From Shumkonia mesophila (lineage in GTDB: Bacteria > Pseudomonadota > Alphaproteobacteria > Rhodospirillales > Shumkoniaceae), in the NCBI RefSeq assembly GCF_026163695.1, contig NZ_JAOTID010000014.1, positions 87,096 to 151,095 on the forward strand: a DNA stretch of 64,000 nucleotides. The letters run 5' to 3'. Positions within the stretch are counted from its first letter, which is position 1, and every line of letters starts with the position of its first letter. The notes beneath the pieces are model-generated. The model saw nothing but the letters and a program-made list of their open reading frames with translations, did not search any database and was not told where the DNA came from. Shown in pieces: positions 45,418-53,372 of the stretch. Position numbers and translations under genes: made by a program.

Positions 45418-45516
45418 GGCAAACCCGCCAAGGTCGCCATCGTCGCATGCAGGCGAAAGCTCCTCGTCATCCTCAACGCCATCATCCGGGACGGTCGTCA
45501 AAGGCACAGCGCTTGA
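45418..45516 (+). pseudogene. IS110-type transposase C-terminal tail fused to livH
   Basis: In frame with livH, the last residues read AAGKPAKVAIVACRRKLLVI, then LNAIIRDGRQRHS and a stop. This is the typical C-terminus of IS110/IS1111 transposases (K.A..A..RKLL..LNA..RD). No other part of the element is present, so this marks an old insertion/deletion breakpoint. Confidence 0.65.
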
Positions 45517-45656
45517 AATCCAAGACAGTCGCTGTGCCTCCGTGTCTTTGCGGCGGCTCCCTCGTTCCCCTCCCGCCTCCGCATTGGGGGTGGAGCCGGG
45601 GCGGGGCGGCGGGTATAGTCGTTCGCCCGCCCCCGGCGCCTTGGACCTGAGGGACC

Positions 45657-46319
45657 ATGCCGCTTTCCAGCGAACCCCCGCGACGCCGTCTCTGCCTGCA
45701 TGGCCTCCTCTTCATGGTGGCGGCGCTGGCGCTTATGGGATGCGCCAGGCGCCTGCCGCCCCAGGCGACGCAGACGCTGCCGCCGGCTTCCGTCGCGCTG
45801 CAGGCCCAGCCCGGGGACGAGCCCAACCTTGCCGCCAAGGCCGAGCCGGCCGCCTTCACCTTCCCCGAATCCCCGCCGCCACCCGCGCTTAAGTTCAAGA
45901 TCCCGGCGCAGGCGCAGGAGCAACCCAAGGCCCAGCCGCAGCCCCGCGTCGCCTCGGCGTTCCGGCCGGCGCCGAGGAAACCCGGCAACCCCAAGGCCTG
46001 CCGCCCGGCCCGCCCGGCCTACGACCGGCGCGGCACGGCGTCGTGGTACGGCCACGCCCAGCACGGCGACGCCACGGCCAGCGGCGAGCCCTTCGACATG
46101 AACGCGCTGACGGCGGCGCACAGGACGCTTGCCTTCGGCACCCGGGTGCGGGTGACCCACCTGAAAAACGGGCGCGCCGTGGTGCTCACCATCAACGACC
46201 GCGGCCCCTTCACGGCCGGCCGCCTGATCGACGTGTCGCGCCGCGCGGCGCGCGACTTGGGCTTCCTGGAGGAGGACCACCTGGCCCCCGTGAGGGTGGA
46301 GGCGGTGACGGGGTGCTGA
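45657..46319 (+). CDS. rlpA: RlpA-like septal ring lipoprotein
   Basis: Lipoprotein of the RlpA family, 220 aa. The N-terminal signal ends in a lipobox (ALALMGC). A long Pro/Ala-rich linker (residues ~30-125) precedes the double-psi beta-barrel domain: RRGTASWYGHAQHGDATASG, then FDMNALTAAHRTLAFGTRVR and NDRGPFTAGRLIDVSRRAA. In other bacteria this domain cleaves naked glycan strands at the division site, and the family Asp/His residues are in this region. There is no SPOR domain at the C-terminus, unlike many RlpA proteins. It acts at the outer membrane/periplasm. Confidence 0.9.
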   Translation: MPLSSEPPRRRLCLHGLLFMVAALALMGCARRLPPQATQTLPPASVALQAQPGDEPNLAAKAEPAAFTFPESPPPPALKFKIPAQAQEQPKAQPQPRVASAFRPAPRKPGNPKACRPARPAYDRRGTASWYGHAQHGDATASGEPFDMNALTAAHRTLAFGTRVRVTHLKNGRAVVLTINDRGPFTAGRLIDVSRRAARDLGFLEEDHLAPVRVEAVTGC

Positions 46320-46407
46320 GCCCTGGGACAGGCTTACGGCGACGGGCTTCCCGGTCGAAGCCTCGTCCCATGCAGGGCCGAAGGCCCCAATCGAAGGATC
46401 GAAGGAT

Positions 46408-46746
46408 CTAGCGGGAACGGCGCTGGGTGCGCATCCGCGAAACGGCCAGCCCGGCGAAGAAAAGCGAGAACAGCAGGACGGCGGCAAACAGCCCCCACAG
46501 CGGCGAGAGCACCCACGACCACGGCCAGACGATGGCGCCGGCCGCTTTCAGTGCGCCGAGGAGGATCGCCAGCACGACGGCCGGCGCGGCGAGGTAGACC
46601 AAAAGTTCGGGCGCCGGCGGCCCCTGCCGCTCCGCCCGGGAAACGCGGGGCCGGCTGTGGGGATCGGCCTCCAGCCCCAAAGGCGCCGCCACCGTTGCAG
46701 GCGCCGAAACCGCCAGATGAACGACCCGACCCCGAAGCTGTCCCAT
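46408..46746 (-). CDS. Small membrane protein (relative of 46879-47103)
   Basis: A 112-aa protein from the ATG at 46746 (MGQLRGRVVHL); an upstream ATG at 46776 is less likely. The hydrophilic N-terminal half (LEADPHSRPRVSRAE) is followed by two membrane helices (LLVYLAAPAVVLAILLGALK and a second after WPWSWVLSPLWG). The Trp/Pro-rich second helix resembles small 'Fragile-X-F'-type transmembrane proteins. Function unknown. It shares its N-terminal half and first helix with the next protein upstream on the same strand. Confidence 0.65.
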   Translation of the reverse strand: MGQLRGRVVHLAVSAPATVAAPLGLEADPHSRPRVSRAERQGPPAPELLVYLAAPAVVLAILLGALKAAGAIVWPWSWVLSPLWGLFAAVLLFSLFFAGLAVSRMRTQRRSR

Positions 46747-46878
46747 CGCCAACCTTCCGCTTTTCCCGCGTTGCACGGTTGTCCTGGACCGGGATCTTAA
46801 ACGAAATCGGTTGAAAAACCTGCTTGTGGATTTCCCTAAGGCGGCTTCGCGGAAATCCGCATCCGGAGGGCGTCACGG

Positions 46879-47103
46879 CTACCCGATGATGCCGGTGACT
46901 TTCAGCGCGGAAAACAGAATGGCCAACCCGCCGGTGAGGCCGACCAGGGAAATCAGCAGCCGGGGCGCCGGCAGGCTCTTCTCGCGGGGGGGCTCGGAAA
47001 CCTCGAGCCGGTAGCGCGGATCGGCCACCAGCCCCTTGGCGGCCGCCGGCCGCGCGGTGCTCGAAAGGGTGGGTTGAACGAGGGGCCGGTCACGCAGTTC
47101 CAT
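46879..47103 (-). CDS. Small membrane protein, short paralogue
   Basis: A 74-aa protein from the ATG at 47103 (MELRDRPLVQPTLSS); longer starts run into Pro/Arg-rich sequence. It has the pattern VADPRYRLEVSEPPREKSLP then APRLLISLVGLTGGLAILFS and ALKVTGIIG, matching the 46408-46746 protein (ADP..R..VS, PAP.LL, LAIL..ALK..G.I) but ending after the first membrane helix. Likely a tandem duplication with one copy shortened. Function unknown. The 47104-47362 gap shows nothing recognisable. Confidence 0.6.
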   Translation of the reverse strand: MELRDRPLVQPTLSSTARPAAAKGLVADPRYRLEVSEPPREKSLPAPRLLISLVGLTGGLAILFSALKVTGIIG

Positions 47104-47362
47104 CTTAGGTCCGCCTGCCTTGCGCTGCCCGTGTGGGCGTGGGGGAGGGGTGCGGGCATCGCCGCCCGACCCCACCGGGGGGAGTTCTAGCCGCAAATGG
47201 TTAAGGAAGGGTTAGGGGGCCGCCGCCGTCAAATGCCCGGCCAGGCCCAATCAGCCCATCCAAGTTCGCGGAGAAGGGTAGCCGGGCATTGTGGTGCAAA
47301 TTGGGCAGCGTTTCGAAGGCCAGGATACGGACGGATGCCGGCGGATCGGGCCGGCGCTGACA

Positions 47363-48298
47363 TCATGCCACCGCCTTGAAGCGCTCGAAGCGCTGGGCCA
47401 AGCGGTCGCGGTCGGGGTAGTCCTGGCGGCGGTTCGGCATCCGAATTGATTGCCCCTCCAGCCCCTTCAAGGCCTCCAGCATCGGTCCGTCGTTGATGGC
47501 CAGTAAGCGCTTGGAGACGTGCAGCCGGTAAAAAGGATCGATACCGATGAAATGGGCGTCGAATGCCGCATGATGCAGCTTCGAAAGCGGGATTCCGTTG
47601 GGCACGATGGGCTGCCCGAATTCTTCATCGCCGTCGTCAATAATGTGGGCGGCGTCGAGCAACTTGGGCTCGGGCAGACGTGTAACCACACATCGACTGC
47701 CATAGGCTGCTAGTACCGCCTCACGGAAGGAATCCTGGTGCAGTCGTTGCTGAACCTCGCGCAGGGCGTAGCGCCGTTCGATGGCGTTTTCCGGCGGCAT
47801 CGCATACTCGTGATCGGACATGCTAAAGGCGACGCGGGCTTTCAGCGTCCGGGGGTCCCATCCGGTGATGTAGACGGGAAGCTCGGCGTGATAGCGGCCC
47901 GGGGCGATGCCGATGAAGTAGATAACCGGAATCCGGTTCTCACAGGCTTCGCGGAGCCGTTGGTTATCGGCGGCGTCGGGGTTCTTACCCATGAAGGCGT
48001 AGTCGATGGTCTCCTCGCCCTCGAAAATCTGGCGATGGACGTCGCGCTGGTCGTCGTACCACACCCTGCCGCCCGGCCTCGGAAAGACGGTCTTGATGGA
48101 GAGCAGGAAGCGCATCTGGCGTGGCCTGAAGATGCCGCGCTGCGGGTTAATGAGCGGGATGCGCTCGCCGCCGAACACGAAACCGGGCTTCAAGTCGGCC
48201 GCCGTCAACGGATTATGGATCTCGCGCAGCCGTTGAACGTGCTCGAAGGCGGCCATGCGCATCAGGGCGTCTTGATCATTGCCGATCATCTGCGCCAC
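47363..48298 (-). CDS. HNH endonuclease (stand-alone, restriction-like)
   Basis: A 311-aa protein with a C-terminal HNH nuclease domain: AAYGSRCVVTRLPEPKLLDA, then AHIIDDGDEEFGQPIVPNGI and SKLHHAAFDAHFIGI; the His, Asn and His residues of the motif are present. The N-terminal ~180 residues (GIFRPRQMRFLLSIKTVFPR, VIYFIGIAPGRYHAELPVYI) look like the substrate-recognition half seen in McrA-like, modification-dependent enzymes; this is inferred. The start is GTG at 48298 or ATG at 48289. No methyltransferase is adjacent. The downstream gap to 48572 shows nothing. Confidence 0.85.
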   Translation of the reverse strand: MAQMIGNDQDALMRMAAFEHVQRLREIHNPLTAADLKPGFVFGGERIPLINPQRGIFRPRQMRFLLSIKTVFPRPGGRVWYDDQRDVHRQIFEGEETIDYAFMGKNPDAADNQRLREACENRIPVIYFIGIAPGRYHAELPVYITGWDPRTLKARVAFSMSDHEYAMPPENAIERRYALREVQQRLHQDSFREAVLAAYGSRCVVTRLPEPKLLDAAHIIDDGDEEFGQPIVPNGIPLSKLHHAAFDAHFIGIDPFYRLHVSKRLLAINDGPMLEALKGLEGQSIRMPNRRQDYPDRDRLAQRFERFKAVA

Positions 48299-48572
48299 CG
48301 ATCACCCCCGATAACAATGCTCGTTGTGCCAAGCCGGGGCCGTCTGGTCGGGCACTTGCCCTTTGGCCTTGGATGGCTCGATCTGCCGACCTTACAGGGC
48401 ATAGTAGTCGCGGTCATTACGGGCTGCAATCGGTGCCTGTCCAGGGTGCCTCTATAGGTTGTCAGATTTGAATCTGAGAATCTGCCCACACCTGCATCCC
48501 CATTGACACCCCCGCCTCCCATCGCCTTATTCCCCGGCATTCGTTTGGCTCGGTCGGCTTGGGAGGTTTTTC

Positions 48573-48986
48573 ATGTCCATGGTGCGCGTCACGTCCGGCG
48601 ATTTTGTCTTCGAGGCCCGGCTGGAGGCGGAGAAGGCGCCGGCCACCTGCGCCGCCTTCGCCCGCCTGCTGCCCTATCGCGAACGCGTCATCCACGTGCG
48701 CTGGAGCGGCGAGGGGGTGTGGATTCCCCTGGCCGACCGCGATTTCGGCCTGGGCTATGAAAACCACACCAGCTTCCCGGCCCCCGGCCAGTTCATCCTC
48801 TATCCCGGCGGCATCAGCGAGACCGAGATCCTGCTGGCCTATGGCGGCGTCCATTTCGCCAGCAAGGTCGGCCAACTCGCCGGCAACCATTTCCTGACCA
48901 TCGTCGCCGGCCAGGAGCGGCTGGAGGAACTGGGCAGGAAAACCCTCTGGCAGGGCGCCCAGGAGATTCTTTTCGAGCGGGCCTGA
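48573..48986 (+). CDS. DUF3830 protein (cyclophilin-like fold)
   Basis: A 137-aa protein of the DUF3830 family. It shows APATCAAFARLLPYRERVIH, then RWSGEGVWIPLADRDFGLGY and the conserved ENHTSFPAPGQFILYPGGIS with SETEILLAYGGVHFASKVGQ. The fold is predicted to be cyclophilin-like; the role is unknown. A good ribosome-binding site (gggagg) lies 6 bases upstream of the ATG. No signal peptide. It appears to stand alone, and the 292 bases after it are GC-rich with no gene. Confidence 0.85.
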   Translation: MSMVRVTSGDFVFEARLEAEKAPATCAAFARLLPYRERVIHVRWSGEGVWIPLADRDFGLGYENHTSFPAPGQFILYPGGISETEILLAYGGVHFASKVGQLAGNHFLTIVAGQERLEELGRKTLWQGAQEILFERA

Positions 48987-49278
48987 GAGCGGGCGGCGCG
49001 CGCGGGCGCCAGGCGTCCGCCCGCCCCCCGCGGCCGCGCCGGCGGGGTTCCCCCTTCGTCCCTTGCGCACCTCCCTCCGCGCAGTCCCGGCCGGGTTTCG
49101 CGTGCCGGCGCGCGGCCGCTCCATCGCCACGGAATAAGTCGGCGCGCCCCCCGGTCTACGACATGGGGCCGTGTCGCTGAACGCGCGACCCCACGGGCCC
49201 CGGCGCCGCCGCGAGGGCCCACGGGGGCGTGGGCGGGCGCCCATTCCCCTCGAGGCAGCGGTCGAGGAGGAGCAAGCC

Positions 49279-50796
49279 ATGCGGTCCTATTCCATCCGGA
49301 CGACATTGTTGGGAACCGCGAGCGCGCTCGCCATCGCCTGGGGGGCGACCCAGGCCGCTTCGGCGCCCCTTGCCGGCGTCATCCTGTCGCCGGGGCCGGG
49401 TGGGCCGGCGACCCCGTCCTCGATCATCCTCGCCCAATCCTCCGACGGCGGTTCCGGCGATAGCTCGAGCGGTGATTCCAGCAGCGGCTCGAGCGGCGAT
49501 GCCGGCGGCGGCTCCGGTGGTGATACCGGAGGAAGTTCGGGCGGCGATGCCGGCGGCGGCTCCGGTGGTGATACCGGAGGAAGTTCGGGCGGCGATACCG
49601 GTGGCGACTCCGGTGGGGATTCCGGAGGTGGCTCGGGCGGCGATACCGGCGGTGATTCGGGTGGGGATTCCGGAGGAAGTTCGGGCGGTGATACCGGCGG
49701 CAGCTCCGGTGGCGATACGGGCGGTGATTCCGGAGGGGATTCGGGCGGCGACTCCGGTGGTGATTCCGGGAGCGGTTCGGGTGGCGATACCGGCGGGGGT
49801 ACGGGCGGCGATACCGGCGGGGATACGGGTGGCGATACCGGTGGAGATGCGGGTGGCGATACCGGCGGGGATACGGGTGGCGATACCGGCGCGGGTACGG
49901 GTGGCGATACCGGGGGGGCGTCGGGTGGTGACACGGGCGGGACGTCGGGGGGCGCCTCCGGCGGCAACTCGGCCGGCGGAACCGATGCCGGGGCCGGCGC
50001 GGATGCCGGGACGAGCGCCTCCGGCAACGAAAGCGACGGACCGTCGCCCGGCAACGCTGCCGGCGATTTCGACGTCTCGGTGGCGGCCGATGTCGACCTT
50101 GGCGCCGATGCGATGACCGGCGGGGCCGTGGCCGAGCGCACCATCGGGGCCAGCGTCGACGTGGGTTCCCTGCTCGGCCGCGCGACGGCTGGAAGCGGGG
50201 ACGACACCCTCGCCCGGCAGGAGATCGACATCGGGCCGGCGGCCGAAGCCGAGGTCGCGCCTGCGCTCGACGGCGACATGGCGGGCGAGACCGCCATCAT
50301 GACCGGCCGCGGCCTGTTCGGCCCCGCCGTGGCGGTCACCACGGAGATTCTGGAGCCGCCGCCCGCTGCCCCGCTGGCCCTGCAGCCGCGACCGGCGGCG
50401 CCCGCGAGCGCGGCGTTCGGCAATCCGGCCGCCGCCGCCGTGCCGCCCGCCAAGGCGCCAGAGGCGGCTCCGAAGGCGTCCAAGACCCTGGCCTCCCTCG
50501 TCGAGTCGGCGCGCCTCTCGGCACGGGTGGCCCAGCGGGCGGCGATGGCCGCCGAAGCGGCACGATCGACGGTGGCGGCGCGGAAGGCGTCGAGCGACGC
50601 CCAGGCCGCCGCCGACGCGGCGATGGAGGCCGCCCTGCAGGTACAGGCGCTGGCCAGGGGCCGCGGCACGCTTGAGGCGCTGAAGGCCGTTCTTGCCGCC
50701 GAGCAGGCCTCCCTCGACGCCCGCGTCAACGCCCAGGCGGCCATCGACGTGGCCAGCCGCAAAGGCCAGGCCGCGGAAGAGACGGCGGCCAAATAG
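49279..50796 (+). CDS. Secreted Gly/Asp/Ser/Thr-repeat protein with Ala-rich tail
   Basis: A 505-aa protein of unknown function. The N-terminal signal peptide MRSYSIRTTLLGTASALAIA is followed by SSIILAQ. Residues ~55-230 are a low-complexity run of GGD[TS]GG-type units. A middle segment (VAERTIGASVDVGSLLG, MTGRGLFGPAVAVTTEIL) leads to a ~105-residue Ala-rich helical tail (LVESARLSARVAQRAAMAAE, AAEQASLDARVNAQAAIDV). The ATG at 49279 has a purine-rich site (ggaggag); earlier starts give Arg/Pro-rich junk. The tail, signal and middle motifs recur in the next gene. A surface or matrix role is possible, but this is a guess. Confidence 0.8.
   Translation: MRSYSIRTTLLGTASALAIAWGATQAASAPLAGVILSPGPGGPATPSSIILAQSSDGGSGDSSSGDSSSGSSGDAGGGSGGDTGGSSGGDAGGGSGGDTGGSSGGDTGGDSGGDSGGGSGGDTGGDSGGDSGGSSGGDTGGSSGGDTGGDSGGDSGGDSGGDSGSGSGGDTGGGTGGDTGGDTGGDTGGDAGGDTGGDTGGDTGAGTGGDTGGASGGDTGGTSGGASGGNSAGGTDAGAGADAGTSASGNESDGPSPGNAAGDFDVSVAADVDLGADAMTGGAVAERTIGASVDVGSLLGRATAGSGDDTLARQEIDIGPAAEAEVAPALDGDMAGETAIMTGRGLFGPAVAVTTEILEPPPAAPLALQPRPAAPASAAFGNPAAAAVPPAKAPEAAPKASKTLASLVESARLSARVAQRAAMAAEAARSTVAARKASSDAQAAADAAMEAALQVQALARGRGTLEALKAVLAAEQASLDARVNAQAAIDVASRKGQAAEETAAK
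49441..49970 (+). repeat. In-frame Gly-Asp repeat (15-bp unit)
   Basis: About 530 bases built from degenerate 15-bp units encoding GGDTG or GGDSG (ggcgataccggcggt-like), sometimes as GSSGG or GGGSG variants. The units stay in frame throughout, so this is a coding tandem repeat, prone to length change, and not a CRISPR array. Confidence 0.9.
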
Positions 50797-50944
50797 GCGG
50801 CGGCCGGAACCTTTCGCCGCCAGCGGCGGTTTCATCCGTCTGTCCGCCTCGCCTCAGTCGGGGCGTAACGCCGCGAACGCGACGACGGGGACGGCCGGCG
50901 CGCGTTTCGCCTTTTTCGAAAGGACAGTCGAGAAGGAGCAGACG

Positions 50945-52264
50945 ATGCGGCCGACCTCCATCCGAACCGCACCCTTGGAAACCGCCAGCGCCGTTGCCCT
51001 CGCCCTGGCCCTCGCCGCAACCCAGGCCATGGCGGGGCCGGCCCAGCCGCAACGGTCATGGATCGTCCTCGCCCAGGACTCCGGCGGTCTCGGCGTGGGG
51101 GCGGACGCCTCGGTCGGCGGCATCGGCGTCGGCGCGGACGTCTCGGTGGGCGGGGGAGGGATCGGCGTCGGCGCGGACGCCTCGGTGGGTGGCGACAACG
51201 GCGGGGTCGGCGTTGGGGCGGACGCCTCGGTCGGCGGCGGCGGGATCGGCGCCGGGGCGGATGTGGGCGTGAGCGGCGACAACGGCGGGGTCGGGGCCGG
51301 AGCGGACGCCTCGGTCGGCGGCGGCGGGATCGGGGCCGATGCCGGGGTCAGCGCGTCCGGCACCGAAAGCGACGGTCCGGCGACGGACGGGGCGGCCAGC
51401 GGTGACGGCGATGCCGGGAGCGCGGCGAGTTCCAGCGCCTCGATGGCGGGGGATGCGGACCTGGACGCCGCCACGTCCGCGAGCCCTTCCGATAGCGACG
51501 ACGGCGGGCTTTTCCTGGGCGGAAATTTCGATATTTCGGCGGCGGCCGACGCCGAGGCGGAGGCCGGCCGCGCCGTCGCCGAGCGCGCCGTCGGGGACAG
51601 CGTCGACGTGGGCTCGCTGCTCGATCCATCGAAGGGCCGAAAGGGCGGCCAAGGCGTCGCCCGGCTGGACGTCGACATGACGCCGGCCGCGGAGGGCGCG
51701 GCCGGGCTACCGCTCGACGGCCGCAAGGCGGGCCGGGCGGCGACGGTGACCGGCCGCGGTCCGTTCGGCGCCGGCGTGGCGCTGACCACGGAGGGCATCG
51801 ACGATCGGCCGCCCGCCGCCTCTTCCTCGGCCGCCCGCGGGGGTGCCGCCAGGACGCGGCCTCCGAAGGCGCCGGAGCCGGCGGGGACGAAGGCCTCGCG
51901 GGCCATCGCCTCCCTCGTCGAGTCGGCACGCCTCTCGGCCCGGGTGGCCGCCCGCTCGGCCATCGCCGCCGAAGCGGCCCGCTCGGCGGTGGCGGCGAGA
52001 AAGGCCGCCGCCGACGCCCAGGCCGCGGCCGACGCCGCGTTGGCAGCGGCCGCGCAGGTGCGCACCCTGGCCGAGGCCGAGGGCCGGGGCACGCTCGACG
52101 GGCTCAAGGCCATCCTCGCCGCCGAGCAGGCATCGCTTGACGCCCGCGTCAACGCCCAGGCCGCGGCCGACGTCGCCAGCCGGCCGCGCGGCCGGGCCGC
52201 CGGCGGAACTGGGGCCGAGGCCGAGATCGGGGCCGCGGCCGATGTCGAGGTCGAGGCCGAATAG
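50945..52264 (+). CDS. Secreted Gly/Val-repeat protein, paralogue of the preceding gene
   Basis: A 439-aa secreted protein, tandem paralogue of 49279-50796. Signal peptide MRPTSIRTAPLETASAVALA, then SWIVLAQ. Its repeat differs: a 12-14-residue unit of the GVGADASVGG type (residues ~48-130), including DNGG insertions. The middle segment (VAERAVGDSVDVGSLLD, VTGRGPFGAGVALTTEGI) and the Ala-rich tail (IASLVESARLSARVAARSAI, AAEQASLDARVNAQAAADV) closely match the first copy, while the last ~20 residues are Glu/Ala-rich. The upstream context (gtcgagaaggagca) also mirrors the first gene's. Function unknown; the two may form one structure. Confidence 0.8.
   Translation: MRPTSIRTAPLETASAVALALALAATQAMAGPAQPQRSWIVLAQDSGGLGVGADASVGGIGVGADVSVGGGGIGVGADASVGGDNGGVGVGADASVGGGGIGAGADVGVSGDNGGVGAGADASVGGGGIGADAGVSASGTESDGPATDGAASGDGDAGSAASSSASMAGDADLDAATSASPSDSDDGGLFLGGNFDISAAADAEAEAGRAVAERAVGDSVDVGSLLDPSKGRKGGQGVARLDVDMTPAAEGAAGLPLDGRKAGRAATVTGRGPFGAGVALTTEGIDDRPPAASSSAARGGAARTRPPKAPEPAGTKASRAIASLVESARLSARVAARSAIAAEAARSAVAARKAAADAQAAADAALAAAAQVRTLAEAEGRGTLDGLKAILAAEQASLDARVNAQAAADVASRPRGRAAGGTGAEAEIGAAADVEVEAE
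51080..51345 (+). repeat. In-frame Gly-Val-Ala repeat (~36-42 bp unit)
   Basis: Six to seven degenerate units encoding GxGVGADASVGG or GxGAGADVGVSG, with DNGG spacers in some. It is coding and in frame; it differs from the 15-bp unit of the upstream paralogue although the flanking protein domains are conserved. Confidence 0.85.
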
Positions 52265-52320
52265 CGTGCCCGCGGGAAATCGCGACGGGTCGTGTTCGTG
52301 TATGACGATGGGAGAGGACA

Positions 52321-53262
52321 ATGCCGATGTTCTTGCGTTTCAGGACCCCTTATGTCGTCAGCCTGCTGGGCCTGTCTCTGGCCGCGTGCGGCACGCCTTC
52401 CCTGCTGAGGGAGGGGGCTGCCATCCCCGAGGAGCCGGGCATCTATGCGACCGTCGAAGAGGGCGAGTTCATGCGTCTCGACGGCGACCGCGAATGGGAG
52501 GTCGATACCTGGGCCGAGCGCTCGGCGCTTCGCGGCGACACCCAGTTCGTGGTCACCGATCCCGCCCTTCGCGCCCTGGCCGGGCCGTTGGATGAAGCCG
52601 TCAGGCTGTATCGGGTGGCGTGGGTGCGCAGCCGGATCGCCAAGGATGGCGGCATTACGCCGATGTCCGGCAGCCGTTGGAGCGCGCCCGAGAGCGAACC
52701 CTTCCGGGTTGCCGCCGACGTCTATCGCGTGGCGGGGCGGGACGACGCGGTGCGCGTGGTGCCGGAAATGGCGCTGGGCGACGGTCTCTACTCCATCCGT
52801 CTGTCGACCCCCGGCAAGCGGACCTACGCCCGCCTGGGGGTCAACTGGACGACCGTCGATCACGACCGCTACGCATCGGGCAATTGCGTGGATCAGTACC
52901 TGGATACGACGGGAACCCAGATCGGCTTCCGCCTGTGCGAGGAACAGCCGCTGCTGGGCACCGGCGGCCTGCACGTCTATCTGGTGCCGCCGCGCGTCGA
53001 GACCGTGGATAACATCGAGCGGCTGATCGTTCAGGGCATCGTGGTCAACACCTCGGAGCGCGACACCAAGATCCCGCCGCTGACCGCGACTATCCGCGGC
53101 GCCGACGGCAACGTCATCAAGGAATGGACCTTCAAAGCCAACACCGCCGATCTCAAGCCCCATGACAGCGCGGCCTTCGAGATCGCGCTCAACGATCCGC
53201 CGCCGGCAACCAAGACCGTGCGCGTGGAATTCGCCGCCGACGCGACGGCTGCCCTGCGGTAA
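52321..53262 (+). CDS. Lipoprotein with DUF3426-like C-terminal domain
   Basis: A 313-aa lipoprotein: signal peptide with lipobox SLAACG near residue 23. The N-terminal ~200 residues have no family I recognise; a Cys pair (GNCVDQYLDTTG, FRLCEEQPLLG) could form a disulfide. The C-terminal part (IVQGIVVNTSERDTKIPPLT, WTFKANTADLKPHDSAAFEI) resembles the Ig-like DUF3426 domain. It lies 56 bases after the repeat-protein pair on the same strand, so it may be co-expressed with them, perhaps as an outer-membrane partner; this is inferred. Confidence 0.8.
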   Translation: MPMFLRFRTPYVVSLLGLSLAACGTPSLLREGAAIPEEPGIYATVEEGEFMRLDGDREWEVDTWAERSALRGDTQFVVTDPALRALAGPLDEAVRLYRVAWVRSRIAKDGGITPMSGSRWSAPESEPFRVAADVYRVAGRDDAVRVVPEMALGDGLYSIRLSTPGKRTYARLGVNWTTVDHDRYASGNCVDQYLDTTGTQIGFRLCEEQPLLGTGGLHVYLVPPRVETVDNIERLIVQGIVVNTSERDTKIPPLTATIRGADGNVIKEWTFKANTADLKPHDSAAFEIALNDPPPATKTVRVEFAADATAALR

Positions 53263-53267
53263 AGTTC

Positions 53268-53372
53268 ACCCCCTCCCCAACCCTCCCCCATCAAGGGGGA
53301 GGGGGACGGCGAGACGCTGCCGCCCTCTTCCCTCCCCCCTTGTGGGGGAGGGCAGGGAGGGGGGGGCCGCCT
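53268..53372. repeat. GC-rich palindromic repeat between convergent genes
   Basis: Two hairpin-forming C-rich/G-rich blocks (ccctcccccatcaagggggaggg and a second with a ttgtg loop) lie between the lipoprotein gene and the convergent AsmA gene. Similar blocks occur at 58650-58700, 62859-62990 and 63840-63890. Probably a dispersed REP-like repeat that may also act as a terminator. Confidence 0.6.

Noticed and set aside
49441..49970. Periodic repeats that could suggest a CRISPR array
   Set aside because: The units are ~15 bp, contiguous and in frame with no unique spacers, so this is a coding repeat.
49156..50835. Long minus-strand frames rich in Pro or Gly
   Set aside because: They are antisense to the Gly-repeat gene; the plus-strand frame has a signal peptide, ribosome-binding site and a paralogue.
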